64,000 nt of DNA from Methylobacter luteus IMV-B-3098 (GCF_000427625.1 NZ_KE386569.1:931376-995375), one strand, 5' to 3'; positions 18,028-28,380 are shown, numbered from the stretch's first letter. Program-made: numbers and translations. The notes: generated by a model not told the origin, from the sequence alone.

Positions 18028-19776
18028 CTACGGAAGTATTCTCAGATTGGTGGGCGGTGCCGGCGGTGTAGCGGGTGTCGACACTGTGCCTGATCCCGGG
18101 ATTTCCCGGCCTTCATAGCGCTCCTTTGCCGGTACGGTGCCCGCCATCGGACTCAAATCCGGGCCTATCGACGGCCAGGGCAGGCCTCCGAAAAACGCGG
18201 GTTTAGCCGTCAAATAAAGCGAACTGGACATACTATGATCGGCAATACCCGACTCCCAATGAACCGATTGCGTGGCATAATCATAATTGCCATGCCGCAG
18301 CACAGTCGCTTTTGACTGGGCATCGCTGCTCTCGGAACCGCCATCGGTCGGATAACCCCAATTGTAGGCATAGGCTTCGCTGCCTGTTCTGCGTCCGCTA
18401 TCTTCATAGCTTGTCCAGTTCTGATTGGGTTTGCCTAATACGTTACCGACAAAGTTGTAATAATGCTGAGCCTTTTCAATATCCACAGCCCTGAGCGCAT
18501 TCGTAATGGTCTGCGCGGAACTCTCCCTGATGGCGTGATTTCGGAAAAAGGTATTGTATGAACTCGATCCGTGAGTAAAGTCAGCATGGATTTTATCCCC
18601 GATGTTGCCTTCGAACAGGTTCATATGGGAGTGCGCGCCATGGGGGAACATATCGGGCGCCAGCCAGTCGCTGCCTTGATAGGAGGCCAGGGAATAGTTA
18701 TAGCCAAAGACATTCCCCGCGGCGCCTTCCTTGACCACCATGCTATGCCGCAGGTGATAAAAGACATTGTTTTCAATGAGGTTGTCCGTCGACCTGTTTG
18801 AGGCCACTACCCCATAGGCAAATCCGCCCATGTCATGGTGCATGCCGTCATTGAAATAACTATCTCTCACGGTGTTGCGAAAAGCGCGATCCAGATCGAC
18901 ATGCCTGAACTGGGCCTTCTTGCTTTCTATGTTCTTGATCCAGGAATAGGCGGAGGCCATCATTTTTATATTGGAATAGCCTTCCGTACCCGTAGGACTT
19001 ATACGTTCTATGGATAAATCTTCAACGCCGGCATTCGTGGTCAGCTCCGCGCCTTGATTGAGTTTCCAGACCTGGGGAGTTTGCGCGGCGGCATAAGCAT
19101 GATACAGGGGCGGATCTACAGTGAGAGTCGATCCATTGACGCCAGTAATCTTTGTAATCTGGCTTAAGGCCCGGGTGCCATTGTTACGGCTTTCGTCATC
19201 CACATTGATCACTTCGACGCCGTCATTTACTTGATCGATAACAATATAATCACCGACAGACAGAGAGGGATTGCTTGTGCTGGCGACACTCAGTGTCGTA
19301 GCCCCTTTGGACGGACTGCCGGATACGTCCGTGGCGACAGGCGCTGATGGCCAATTTCCTATCTGGATGCCATGCCAGTTGGCATAGGTTTTCAGATGAG
19401 TCTCCTTGGGTCCCGCGCCGCGGAGCACGATTCCTTTGGTAATTGTCAGTTGGGAGTTCAGGCGATAGGTTCCAGCCGGAATATAAACGACCTGCCCGAC
19501 GGGGCACGCATCGATGGCGTTTTGTATGTTCGGCGCATCGTCATGGACGCCGTCACCCACTGCCCCGTATTTTGTAACGACGTTCGCGCAGACCGTTGAG
19601 CGAGCCGGAATGCCCCCAGGCACACCAGGATGCCAGGCTATCTGTCGCTCTGATGGGATAATTGCTGCGTAAGAGTTAGTGATCCCAGCCAAAAAAAAAG
19701 AGCACGGAATGACGAAAACCAAAAATAAGTTATTTTTTCCTGCAAGCAGTTTTCTATGAAACTGACGAATATTCAT
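18028..19776 (-). CDS. Secreted right-handed parallel beta-helix protein, pectate-lyase-3 type
   Basis: 582 aa. The signal peptide has a hydrophobic core (LFLVFVIPCSFFLAGI) and a probable cut after NSYA. The N-terminal pectate-lyase-superfamily signature is present: VTKYGAVGDGVHDDAPNIQN, then YIPAGTYRL. The rest is rich in N/S ladders typical of beta-helices (NTVRDSYFNDG, NLIENNVFYH, NTFFRNHAIRES). Probable role: extracellular or periplasmic binding, cleavage or epimerisation of the acidic polysaccharide made here. The last residues are PPTNLRILP, a tail shared with the neighbouring beta-helix protein. Confidence 0.75.
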   Translation of the reverse strand: MNIRQFHRKLLAGKNNLFLVFVIPCSFFLAGITNSYAAIIPSERQIAWHPGVPGGIPARSTVCANVVTKYGAVGDGVHDDAPNIQNAIDACPVGQVVYIPAGTYRLNSQLTITKGIVLRGAGPKETHLKTYANWHGIQIGNWPSAPVATDVSGSPSKGATTLSVASTSNPSLSVGDYIVIDQVNDGVEVINVDDESRNNGTRALSQITKITGVNGSTLTVDPPLYHAYAAAQTPQVWKLNQGAELTTNAGVEDLSIERISPTGTEGYSNIKMMASAYSWIKNIESKKAQFRHVDLDRAFRNTVRDSYFNDGMHHDMGGFAYGVVASNRSTDNLIENNVFYHLRHSMVVKEGAAGNVFGYNYSLASYQGSDWLAPDMFPHGAHSHMNLFEGNIGDKIHADFTHGSSSYNTFFRNHAIRESSAQTITNALRAVDIEKAQHYYNFVGNVLGKPNQNWTSYEDSGRRTGSEAYAYNWGYPTDGGSESSDAQSKATVLRHGNYDYATQSVHWESGIADHSMSSSLYLTAKPAFFGGLPWPSIGPDLSPMAGTVPAKERYEGREIPGSGTVSTPATPPAPPTNLRILP

Positions 19777-19898
19777 TTTATTTTGTCTCCAAATTCTACC
19801 GATTTGGTCGAGTTGGAAAAACTTCAGCTCGATTTGGCCTGAGTTGAAGTTTTTCCTGATCCTATATAAAAACGGTCGATACCGTTATTTTGGTTCTA

Positions 19899-21050
19899 TC
19901 AGTAAACTCTAAGATTGCTTGGCGGCAATATTGAACCGGTTGAACCAGTCGAACCGGTTGAGCCGGTTGAGCCGGTTGTTCCAGATACCATTGGATGAGG
20001 GTAGGTATAAGGCTTATAGTTCGGTTTGGCGGATTGATAGAAGTCCCGGCTCTCCTGAACGTTGGAACTGTTGCTGCCAACACGCATTGATGAGTCATTG
20101 CCCCATACATAGGCGGGATCAAGCGACTGATTCTTTCCGCGTCCTATCTGATAGGATGCCGGATAGCCTGAATCCTCCTCGACGAGTTCAATAGTGCCTG
20201 CGCCCTGATTTTGAGCACCTGCTTTATGGTTGTTGAAAATAACGCCACTTCCTGCCCGGATGGCCATGTAATTCGACTGATTACCATTCTCCACCACGTT
20301 AAAAGTGTTCTCATAAATCTCCCACCATCTCGCGCCTACCATGCCTGCCGTGCCATGCTGGTCGACCTGAGTCATATTCAGCGTATTGTGTCTGAACACA
20401 GTTCTGGCGCTGTAGTAACTCTGGACCGCGGAAGTTCCCCAGAAATAAGCCGGGCTGCCGCTTGCGCCTGTATTGTTGAAGGTATTGTCTTCGATGAAAA
20501 CCATGGTGGGGCCGCCCGGAGTAACATCGTCATTCCATCCGCTCTCATTCCAGGTGCCATAGTTATGGATCATTTCGGATGCTCCGCCGCCACTCAGTTC
20601 ATTGTGGTCTATTAATACCGGCGCGTTGCCTTCAACTTCAATCAGGATTGCCGTGCCGCCTCCGGATATTTTAGAGTGATCCAATCGTGCGGTGGCGCTT
20701 GAAGGTGAGCCATGAAAATAAACAGACTTAGGCGATGTAAAGTTAAAGTTGGTAACCCGTGTCGAAGTTGCGTCATTCTGTGTTACATCCACGGCTCCAG
20801 TAATCGTCGATCCTTTACCATCAAGGGTAATGCCTTTTGAGCCTGGAATGCTTACCTTGGAACCCCAGTCCGCAGAACAAGACGGGAGTGAAACCGTATC
20901 GCCGGATGCCGCCCTGTCTATAGCGGATTGCACGTCTGACTGGGAGCAGCCCGAAGCATTGATAGTCGCAGCCTCTGAGTAATTTGTTACGCCAACTGTT
21001 CCCAATAATAAGAACGCAAGACGACGGATTTTAAGAGTTGATGTATTCAT
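19899..21050 (-). CDS. Secreted right-handed parallel beta-helix protein with TGS-repeat linker
   Basis: 383 aa. Signal peptide, cut after about residue 28 (NYSEA-ATINA). The mature part begins with a Cys-containing INASGCSQSDVQSAID, then GDTVSLP and the turn ladder of a beta-helix (GITLDGKGSTITGA, ALIDHNELSGGG-like, TVFRHNTLNMT). Near the end a (TGS)n linker leads to ILPPSNLRVY. Same strand as, and 122 bases upstream of, the larger beta-helix gene. Two such proteins with the same tail suggest linked roles at the cell surface. Confidence 0.72.
   Translation of the reverse strand: MNTSTLKIRRLAFLLLGTVGVTNYSEAATINASGCSQSDVQSAIDRAASGDTVSLPSCSADWGSKVSIPGSKGITLDGKGSTITGAVDVTQNDATSTRVTNFNFTSPKSVYFHGSPSSATARLDHSKISGGGTAILIEVEGNAPVLIDHNELSGGGASEMIHNYGTWNESGWNDDVTPGGPTMVFIEDNTFNNTGASGSPAYFWGTSAVQSYYSARTVFRHNTLNMTQVDQHGTAGMVGARWWEIYENTFNVVENGNQSNYMAIRAGSGVIFNNHKAGAQNQGAGTIELVEEDSGYPASYQIGRGKNQSLDPAYVWGNDSSMRVGSNSSNVQESRDFYQSAKPNYKPYTYPHPMVSGTTGSTGSTGSTGSTGSILPPSNLRVY
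19929..19990. repeat. In-gene 9-bp tandem repeat coding (TGS)n
   Basis: On the minus strand, units close to ACCGGCTCA or ACCGGTTCG are repeated about five times, coding Thr-Gly-Ser. Such flexible linkers are prone to slippage; reading frame is kept because the unit is 9 bp. Confidence 0.7.
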
Positions 21051-21670
21051 AAAATTTTTCCTAGCTCTTTAATTGCATGAGCTTACTTGTTTTATTACCT
21101 ACAACGATTAACCATAAAACATCAAAGATGCGCTATTCATGATCATGTTGCGTAGTCAATTGAAAGTTAAGGTTTTCGTCATGCAGGGCAATCGCGCTAT
21201 CCCTTGAGTTTCAGCCTCCTGTTCATGCTGAATCAAGGACAATAAGAGGGCAAAAACATCAGCTTTTATTTAATCGCTGAATATATGCCACAAACCGGGC
21301 AGCTTTTAGAAGCCGCGAGCGCAAATATTGATCTGCATAGTTATAGGTTTGTTTTATCACCGTATGTGCTTATCAATGGCGCTGAAACAGATGCGGAATG
21401 ATCCGTCTTCATCGCTAAAACTTAAATCGGCATGATTACTCATGCACTGACTATAAGTCTGGAGTTTATTGATAAGGGTTGCATACATGGGATAAATCGC
21501 TTTCATTACTTCAATTCATTGATGGCAGGTAGTGTTCTCAAAAATTTGACGTTATCTGTGAGTCAGCTTCTATGTAGCTCTGATTCACGCCGGATAGTCG
21601 AAGGATGCTGGCCTCGTTCAGCGAGGCCAACCTCCATCGCCATGCCGTTTAAACGGTCAGTGATTCAGGA
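21051..21670. other. Intergenic region between two secreted-protein genes
   Basis: About 620 bases, AT-rich next to 21051, where the promoter of the beta-helix gene should lie; CTAGGAAAAA is its ribosome-site region. A plus-strand frame at 21432-21674 has no ribosome site and is not called. A hairpin lies at 21609-21629. Confidence 0.6.
21609..21629. terminator. Hairpin downstream of the FN3-LamG gene
   Basis: TGGCCTCG-TTCAG-CGAGGCCA, an 8-bp perfect stem about 40 bases past the stop of the minus-strand gene. There is no T-run, so it is a weak or Rho-assisted terminator candidate. Confidence 0.4.
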
Positions 21671-23257
21671 TTAATACCCATTTCCATACATTGACATTGA
21701 CGCATTGGCTTTATAGCCGGCTTTCGAACCCGCCCATGTTTTGGGTAAGTTCTTCAGCATAGTGCGACCTGTGCTCTTTTCCATCAAACCTTTTCCTGAT
21801 CCCACCCGGTCCAGGAATCCCACCTCTCCATTCGGTCCCAGTATCGCAATCCAGTAAGGTTTGCCAGGGCTCACAGCAACTCCGGCAACCGGAACTGAGT
21901 TCCATGCCTCAGGCTTAACGGTGTTCAATTTGCCTTGAGCGACAAGAGTCCCTGGATGTCCGTTATTATCCTTATAGATACCGGCAATCAGCTGCTTGGC
22001 GGTTGTGCTGGCGTCCAGATAAACCTTCACTTGGGTTATTACGCGGGCCTTTGCAGGCACTGTCTGGAACGCTTGTGCAATGCCCTGCGGTGCGTATTCG
22101 ATCCAAGGTTCTTCGTTTTTGTCCCCCATAATAAACTTCGGAGGATTTGAAACACTAACCGCGGTCTTCAAGTTATTCTGGACTTCCTTGGCGTTCAAAG
22201 CTCGATTGTAAATCCGTACCTCATCAATATAGCCCTTGAAATACGCACCCCAATTATTGCTTCCTCCGATGCGCAGTACGCCGTCGGATGCTTGAATCAG
22301 GCTACTTGCCTCGCCTTTGGCGACTTCGACGCCATTCACATAAATCCGTCCATACTGTCCATCATAGGTCGATACTAAATGGCTCCATTGATTCGCCGGC
22401 AACTGGTTAGAGCCGGAGAGGCCATGGCGAGAACTTCCGTCATCGAAAGTGGAAACAGGCCGATTATCATCATCATTGGCATAAAGGTTGTAGGCCGCTC
22501 CTTCAGGACTTTCCTTTGCGATTACAGTTCTTCCGCCAGTTAGCGGAGACTGTGGATAGACCCATGCTTCGAGAGTCATGCCGGTCGAAAGATCCAATGA
22601 TGCGCTGTCCTTGACTGTGACAAAATCATTCACGCCATCAAACTGCAGCGCTTTTCCATATTTACCTTTAGCGATTCTGACGGCTTCTTTAATAGTGCCG
22701 TGGTTGCTTTTACCCGAGGCATCCGCGACAGTATTGCCGCTGGCTTCCTCAAATCCATAGGCTGCCACCAGGCCGTTATTACTGTTAGCTGTAACTTTAC
22801 CCCCGGTAGTACCCCCGGTACCCCCGGTAGTTCCTCCGGTTGTGCCCCCGCTAGTTCCTCCGGTTGTGCCTCCAGTAGTACCTCCGGTAGTTCCTCCGGT
22901 AGTTCCTCCGGTAGTTGTTGTGGCAGGCACTTTTTTGGTGACTTCATTAGAATAGCCACTTTCGGTTTTCCGACCCGCATCATAAGCCTTTACCGCGGCA
23001 TAGTATGTGGCACCTTCTTTCGCTCCTGTGATTGTGAGCGTGGTCTTGTTGCCCACATCGATGTTGGCGGTGTATTTGCCGCTGGCTTCGCCATACGACA
23101 CGATATAACCGCCGACATTGGCCGATCTGCTGGCATCCCAGGCGAGGTTCACGTTGGCCGCGAACAGCGGGCCACTACATAAAAACAGGGCGAGTCCGGC
23201 CGACCCAAAGCGCGGAAAAAGCTCGCGCAAGGAAGTACTTGTAAAATAATTGTTCAT
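21671..23257 (-). CDS. Secreted fibronectin-III / LamG multidomain protein (copy A)
   Basis: 528 aa from the ATG at 23257, chosen to match its paralogue at 29550; an ATG at 23269 is possible. The signal peptide ends LFLCSGPLFA. One FN3 domain follows (VNLAWDASRSANVGGYIVSY to about residue 105), then a (GGTT)n linker, then LamG (LVAAYGFEEASGNTVADASG; GRIYVNGVEVAKGE; IDEVRIYNRALNAKEV). The ~150-residue C-terminal region (IAQAFQTVPAKARVITQVKV) resembles carbohydrate-associated beta-sandwich modules. Probably binds the exported polysaccharide. The first ~65 residues are almost identical to copy B. Confidence 0.82.
   Translation of the reverse strand: MNNYFTSTSLRELFPRFGSAGLALFLCSGPLFAANVNLAWDASRSANVGGYIVSYGEASGKYTANIDVGNKTTLTITGAKEGATYYAAVKAYDAGRKTESGYSNEVTKKVPATTTTGGTTGGTTGGTTGGTTGGTSGGTTGGTTGGTGGTTGGKVTANSNNGLVAAYGFEEASGNTVADASGKSNHGTIKEAVRIAKGKYGKALQFDGVNDFVTVKDSASLDLSTGMTLEAWVYPQSPLTGGRTVIAKESPEGAAYNLYANDDDNRPVSTFDDGSSRHGLSGSNQLPANQWSHLVSTYDGQYGRIYVNGVEVAKGEASSLIQASDGVLRIGGSNNWGAYFKGYIDEVRIYNRALNAKEVQNNLKTAVSVSNPPKFIMGDKNEEPWIEYAPQGIAQAFQTVPAKARVITQVKVYLDASTTAKQLIAGIYKDNNGHPGTLVAQGKLNTVKPEAWNSVPVAGVAVSPGKPYWIAILGPNGEVGFLDRVGSGKGLMEKSTGRTMLKNLPKTWAGSKAGYKANASMSMYGNGY
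22797..22922. repeat. In-gene tandem repeat coding a GGTT-type linker
   Basis: A run of near-identical 12-base units (CCTCCGGTAGTT on the plus strand) codes GGTT repeats between FN3 and LamG, with small substitutions (GGTS, a GGTGG step). Copy number is likely to vary between strains. Confidence 0.8.
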
Positions 23258-23269
23258 AATAATTTCCAT

Positions 23270-24166
23270 GGCCCTCTTAAATTATAGGAATCGGGCTTAA
23301 GGTTAGTAGATGACTTTAAAATGTTATGGGGAAGGTCAACTAAACAAAATGCAGGCTAGTCTCGTTTTTCTTTTTATGAATAAAGGCGAAAAACAGAATT
23401 TGAAAAACAGCAAAGGCGCTATTCAAATTCATGCTAGCCAGTTGAGCATCAGTCTATTGATAAGTGTTTGTACTAATGGATATTTCCACTGAACAGCCGG
23501 ATAATAAAATTGAAATCGTTGCTTATGGCCGTAATACAAAAGCCAATGGGTTTTAAAGGCTTCCACCACTCAGTCAATTGACTAGATAATCCCCATGAAC
23601 CCAACATGTTAAAAGCTTCTAAAAGCGCTAATTAAGTTGAAAAAGACAGTAAATTTTTATTCCTCTTTGTAACTAAAGCAGGACTCATGGTAAGGGGCTT
23701 TAATTAAAACACTCTTAAATCTACGCAAAATTACCTAAGTAGAATCACCTAAATCGTTTTTGATTAACAAGATGGTTAGCCAGGCCCAGGCCTTGAGCGT
23801 TGGGATGGCTTATATTTGGTAGCCAATCCATTGCGGGAACTTGTCATGTTAATAAAGCGTATTCAACTTCAATCAGGGCAATTGATGCCTGTTTCCAAGT
23901 TTGCTAACGAAGCCTTTGGCTCGGTTATTCTGGAGAAATGCTTTAAATCACAGGGGTTTAGTTGTGTGCATTGCGACAAGATTGCATGAAGGCTTATGAA
24001 GGCTTATGTAAGACAGATCGATCGCGCAATACCTTGCTCCACTGTTCCGGCTAACGCTCCGATACCGAGGCATAACGTGAAGGCTTTCCTGTGGGGCTAT
24101 AGTCACCAAGCCCTGAAACGATGCTTGATTCATTCGGCTGAAGCAATCCGCTAACCAGAAACTGCC
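23270..24166. other. Long intergenic region before the flippase gene
   Basis: About 900 bases of AT-rich sequence between divergent genes. No frame is supported by a ribosome site plus coding pattern. A 10-base direct repeat GAAGGCTTAT occurs twice in tandem near 23990-24010. It presumably holds promoters for both flanking genes; none can be defined with confidence. Confidence 0.55.
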
Positions 24167-25897
24167 ATGACAAAAAAACATACCTACGGCCAGATTTTAA
24201 AATCTTCAGCGGTAATTGGCGGATCGACATTGCTGAATATTGCCATTGGGATTATCCGCACCAAGGCCATGGCAATGTTGCTAGGGCCGTCGGGCGTGGG
24301 ATTGATGGGACTGTATGCATCGATTACCGAACTTACGATTAATATTGCCGGAATGGGCATTAATAGCAGTGGCGTGCGGCAGATTGCCGAGGCAGTTGGT
24401 TCCGGCGACACAGAGAGGATCGCCCGAACAGCCACAGTGCTGAGACGAGTATCGATTTTTCTCGGAATACTTGGGGCTGTTTTACTGGCGGTATTCTCCG
24501 GGCCCGTGTCCACTTTTACATTTGGGAATGATCAGCACAAGTTCGCCGTAACATTGCTTTCACTCGTTGTGTTTTTCAGTACGGTATCAGCCGGGCAGGG
24601 AGCCTTGATTCAAGGGATGCGGCGCATCTCCGATTTGGCCAAGATGGGGATATTGGGGACGCTCTTCGGCACATTCATCAGTATTCCCATGATATATTTC
24701 TTTCGTGAAGAGGGGGTGGCGCCAGCGCTCGTACTTGTTGCCGCGATGACGATCCTCACGTCATGGTGGTACAGCCGGAAAATACCTATTTTCACACCTT
24801 CAATAACAGCCTCTCAATTGGGACATGAAGCAGCCGCTCTGTTGAAGCTCGGCTTCGCATTCATGGCCAGTGGCCTGTTAATGGCCGGGGCCTCCTATGT
24901 GGTACGCATTATCGTTGTTCGCCAAGTCGGCTACGACGCAGCCGGATTGTATCAGTCTGCCTGGTCGCTAGGGGGACTCTATATCGGGTTCATTTTGCAG
25001 GCTATAGGCGCGGACTTTTATCCCCGTTTGACCGCTGTAGCCAATGACAATACCGACTGCAATCGTATGGTAAACGAACAGGCTTATGTCAGTTTATTGC
25101 TGGCGGGGCCGGGCGTGATTGCCACGCTGGTATTTGCGCCACTGGTCATAGCGCTTTTCTATACTCCCCAATTTCAAGGTGCCGTGGAAGTTTTGCGCTG
25201 GCTATGTTTAGGGATGGCCTTGCGTGTAATTTCATGGCCTATGGGCTGTATTATTGCGGCAAAAGGCGCTCAAAACTTTTTTCTGTTTTCCGAGGTGGCC
25301 TGGACTGTTGTCTACCTTGGCCTTGCGTGGGTGTGCGTGGGTTTTTTCAGCTTGAACGGTGTCGGTATTGCATTCTTTGCATCGTACATTTTTCATGTAT
25401 TTATGGTTTATTTAATTGTCAGACGACTTAGCGGTTTTCGCTGGTCCGCTGCGAACATACAATTAAGTTTTCTCTTTCTTGCCTTGATCGGGGTGGTTTT
25501 CAGCAGCTTCTACGTATTGCCGCCATTGTTGGCGATGCTGGTGGGTGCGCTGGCTGTTTTGCTGAGCAGTGTTTATTCGGTTCAGGTTCTCCTTAATCTT
25601 GTCTCCCTGGCAGAGATTCCTCGCCCGGTGCTGAAGTTACTGCAGTGGTTCCGTCTTATATCTTCCAGTTCCAGTGAATATGACGGCCTGGAACCTATGG
25701 GCGAAATGGAGGCGGATGGCACAATTGTGGGCAATAAGCCATCAGCATGCATAAAAGCGTTGATAGTTGCATTTATGCTCTGCCTTGTGTTTTCCATGTG
25801 GATTTACCGGTATCAAGGAGGATATGGATGGTCGGCTGAATTGGGAGCTTTTGAGTCGAAGCTCGAGACGTTGCTATCAATTTTTTTGAGAAAATGA
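24167..25897 (+). CDS. wzx: Oligosaccharide flippase (Wzx-type, MATE/MOP superfamily)
   Basis: 576 aa with about 12-14 hydrophobic segments. N-terminal KSSAVIGGSTLLNIAIGIIR and AMLLGPSGVGLMGLY, then GMGINSSGVRQIAEAVGSGD, are typical of O-antigen translocases. It moves undecaprenyl-PP-linked repeat units across the inner membrane, feeding the Wzy polymerase. Unusual: about 100 extra C-terminal residues with an acidic patch (SSSEYDGLEPMGEMEADG) and one more hydrophobic span. Ribosome site is weak. Confidence 0.87.
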   Translation: MTKKHTYGQILKSSAVIGGSTLLNIAIGIIRTKAMAMLLGPSGVGLMGLYASITELTINIAGMGINSSGVRQIAEAVGSGDTERIARTATVLRRVSIFLGILGAVLLAVFSGPVSTFTFGNDQHKFAVTLLSLVVFFSTVSAGQGALIQGMRRISDLAKMGILGTLFGTFISIPMIYFFREEGVAPALVLVAAMTILTSWWYSRKIPIFTPSITASQLGHEAAALLKLGFAFMASGLLMAGASYVVRIIVVRQVGYDAAGLYQSAWSLGGLYIGFILQAIGADFYPRLTAVANDNTDCNRMVNEQAYVSLLLAGPGVIATLVFAPLVIALFYTPQFQGAVEVLRWLCLGMALRVISWPMGCIIAAKGAQNFFLFSEVAWTVVYLGLAWVCVGFFSLNGVGIAFFASYIFHVFMVYLIVRRLSGFRWSAANIQLSFLFLALIGVVFSSFYVLPPLLAMLVGALAVLLSSVYSVQVLLNLVSLAEIPRPVLKLLQWFRLISSSSSEYDGLEPMGEMEADGTIVGNKPSACIKALIVAFMLCLVFSMWIYRYQGGYGWSAELGAFESKLETLLSIFLRK

Positions 25898-26061
25898 AGT
25901 CCGGCTCTGGTCGTTATATACAAGAAGGCGAGTACAGACATCGGGCATCTGTCCGGAATAACCGGCTCTGTCCTGTGCCGTTGACTATTTACGCTAGCTC
26001 TGCTGCATTTCCATTAATGCGGAATTGTTTCTTATCTAGCGCTATTTGGAAGGATTGTTGA

Positions 26062-27039
26062 ATGAGTTCTATCGATGTGATAGTGCCTTGCTACCGCTAT
26101 GGACATTTCTTGAGAGAATGCGTGAAGAGTGTTCTGTCTCAGTCCGTGCCTGATGTGCGTGTTTTGATCATTGATGATGCCTCGCCGGATAATACGAGTG
26201 AAGTCGCGGTTGATCTTGCGGGGCAGGATTCCAGAGTAAGCGTCTTACGACACTTTACCAATAAAGGACACATTGCCACTTTCAATGAGGGGATAGAATG
26301 GGCTTCTGCTGATTACTTTTTGCTTCTTTCGGCAGACGACTATTTATTGCCGGGTGCTCTAGGCCGGGCGATTGCTCTAATGGATAATCATCCTGAAGTG
26401 GGACTCACTTTTGGCAAGGCCATTATGCTTAATGATCACGCAATGGCAGAGCAGCCCATTATGAATGAAGGAAGTTGGCGCATATTGAAAGGATTGGAGT
26501 TCATTGAACTCAGCGGGGCGCGCAACATTGTATTTGCGCCCACTGTCGTGGTAAGAACGGAGCTACAGAAACGGTTAGGCGGATATCGCGCCGAACTTAC
26601 TCATACGGGCGATATGGAGATGTGGCTGCGGTTTGCGGCACATGCTTCAGTCGGAATGTCTGAAGCCTATCAGGCGGTCTATCGTCGCCATTCTGATAAC
26701 ATGTCGCTCGAATATCTGGGCAAGTCTTGGTTGCCAGACCTTCAGCAGAGGGCGTACGCTTTTAATATCTTCTTCCAAACCTGCAGCGATGTTCTGCCGA
26801 ATGCTCAACAGCTTCATCGCAAATTACTTTGGTTGCTTGCCTGCGAAGCGGTTGGTTTTGCAAGTGCTGCATTTAACGAAGGCAAAATGGAGGTTTCCGA
26901 AGCGATTTCTGAATTTGCACTCGGTATTTGCCCGGAAATCAAGAGATCGTTGCCATGGGCAAAGCTGGCCTGTAAACGAGCTATGAGTTACGAGACATGG
27001 CGCGCTTTGCAGCCGATTGTCGCCAAAATCCGCAAGTGA
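26062..27039 (+). CDS. Glycosyltransferase family 2
   Basis: 325 aa; AAGGA upstream of the ATG. GT-A motifs: DVIVPCYRYGHFLRECVKSV, VLIIDDASPDNT, and the metal site LLLSADDYLLPG. Later ELTHTGDMEMWLRFAAHA gives the acidic ED-like element with QAVYRRHSDNMS. It is a soluble sugar transferase of repeat-unit assembly, preceded by 164 untranslated bases that may carry a promoter. Confidence 0.85.
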   Translation: MSSIDVIVPCYRYGHFLRECVKSVLSQSVPDVRVLIIDDASPDNTSEVAVDLAGQDSRVSVLRHFTNKGHIATFNEGIEWASADYFLLLSADDYLLPGALGRAIALMDNHPEVGLTFGKAIMLNDHAMAEQPIMNEGSWRILKGLEFIELSGARNIVFAPTVVVRTELQKRLGGYRAELTHTGDMEMWLRFAAHASVGMSEAYQAVYRRHSDNMSLEYLGKSWLPDLQQRAYAFNIFFQTCSDVLPNAQQLHRKLLWLLACEAVGFASAAFNEGKMEVSEAISEFALGICPEIKRSLPWAKLACKRAMSYETWRALQPIVAKIRK

Positions 27040-27214
27040 TTGCTGTTGGAGCGACAGGCGAAATTGGCCTATGGCAGATGGGCGGTACGTTCAGTACCTG
27101 AATGGCAGTATGGACAAGATGTAAACAGGCTATGCGCCTGTGAATAATACGACGTTGGTTTTTTTTATTTTTCCCTCAACGTCCATTTATAAATCTACTT
27201 GGCTTTATAAAGAT

Positions 27215-28180
27215 ATGTCTGACTATGCTAACGTTTCTAATGAAAAAGAGGATTCAGGACGGCTTCCCCTCCCAATAGTGCTTGCTTGTGATGAGGCTTA
27301 TGCGATGCCTTTGGCAACCACTCTCAGGTCGATTGTAGAGGCAAATCAAAACAGCTGGCCTCTCGATTTTCACGTTCTCGCGAATGGCCTCTCCGACAAT
27401 ACGCAACAGAAAGTGCTTAACTCCCTGCCCAAGGGATCGGCAACCATCCGCTGGGTGCCGGTGGACCTGGCGCTTTTCAGGAAGTTCTCGACCCTGTCGT
27501 ACATTTCCAAAATGACTTATGCGCGTTTTGTAATTCCCGAGATTTTTCCTGACTGCGTATCGAGAGTCTTGTATCTGGACGCGGACATCCTTGTTCTCGA
27601 CGATCTTCAGCCGCTTTGGGAAGCGCCCCTGGAGGGATTTATCGTGGGAGCCATACTGGATGGTCTGGACTCACTGATTAAGCGGGGAGAGCCAGGTCTC
27701 GACGGGGTGCCTAGAGTCCGGGAGTACTTCAACGCCGGTGTTCTTCTCATTGACCTCCAGCGCTGGCGGAAGGAACGGATCTCGGAGAAAGCGCTGGCAT
27801 ATCTCAATCAGTATCCCCAGTCGCCGTATTCGGATCAGGACGCTCTCAACGTCGCCTGCGACGGCTTGTGGAAAAAGCTGGATTCGCGATGGAACTTCCA
27901 GGATTTTTATGAGAAAAAAAGGCTCTCAAACATGATTCCGGCGCAGCGGCCCGGGATTGTGCACTTTGTGTGTAATCCGAAACCCTGGGACCCAAGCAGG
28001 CCCAACTTGAATGCTGCCTTTTACGATGCCTTTCGAGGCCGGACTTGTTTTGCCCGCACTCCCCTGGATAAGTTATGCGACACACTTCAGGGCTATTGGC
28101 ATCAATTGAAAGATGTTCTGAGACAATACCCGTTTATTCGAGTCATCTGGAGCAAGGTTAGAGAGGTAAGATGGACGTAG
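27215..28180 (+). CDS. Glycosyltransferase family 8
   Basis: 321 aa from ATG 27215, where family similarity begins (LPIVLACDEAYAMPLATTL); a GTG at 27140 would add 25 residues. The donor/metal site is VLYLDADILVLDDLQPLW with D122 and D124. YFNAGVLLIDLQRWR and YSDQDALNVACDG are strongly conserved, and PGIVHFVCNPKPWD carries the HF...KPW motif. GT8 enzymes of this type add glucose or galactose, retaining configuration, in LPS and capsule assembly. Confidence 0.87.
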   Translation: MSDYANVSNEKEDSGRLPLPIVLACDEAYAMPLATTLRSIVEANQNSWPLDFHVLANGLSDNTQQKVLNSLPKGSATIRWVPVDLALFRKFSTLSYISKMTYARFVIPEIFPDCVSRVLYLDADILVLDDLQPLWEAPLEGFIVGAILDGLDSLIKRGEPGLDGVPRVREYFNAGVLLIDLQRWRKERISEKALAYLNQYPQSPYSDQDALNVACDGLWKKLDSRWNFQDFYEKKRLSNMIPAQRPGIVHFVCNPKPWDPSRPNLNAAFYDAFRGRTCFARTPLDKLCDTLQGYWHQLKDVLRQYPFIRVIWSKVREVRWT

Positions 28181-28380
28181 CCGAATAAAAAATTGCTGAA
28201 TTTTTGCTTTGGAGTTTTGACCTGCGCGCCGCTGAGAGATCCAAGGATATTGTTCCTTTATGCCTTTGGACATCTCTTCGCAATTTAATATTAACCGATC
28301 GAAGTCTGTTAGCAATTATTGAGATAATTTAACTTAGTTAAGAGCGGGAGAATCTCAACCATAAAACAGGATAAAAGCCA

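Noticed and set aside
22797-22922. Repeats that could be taken for a CRISPR array
   Set aside because: Units are 12 bases, contiguous without spacers and in frame; they code a GGTT linker.
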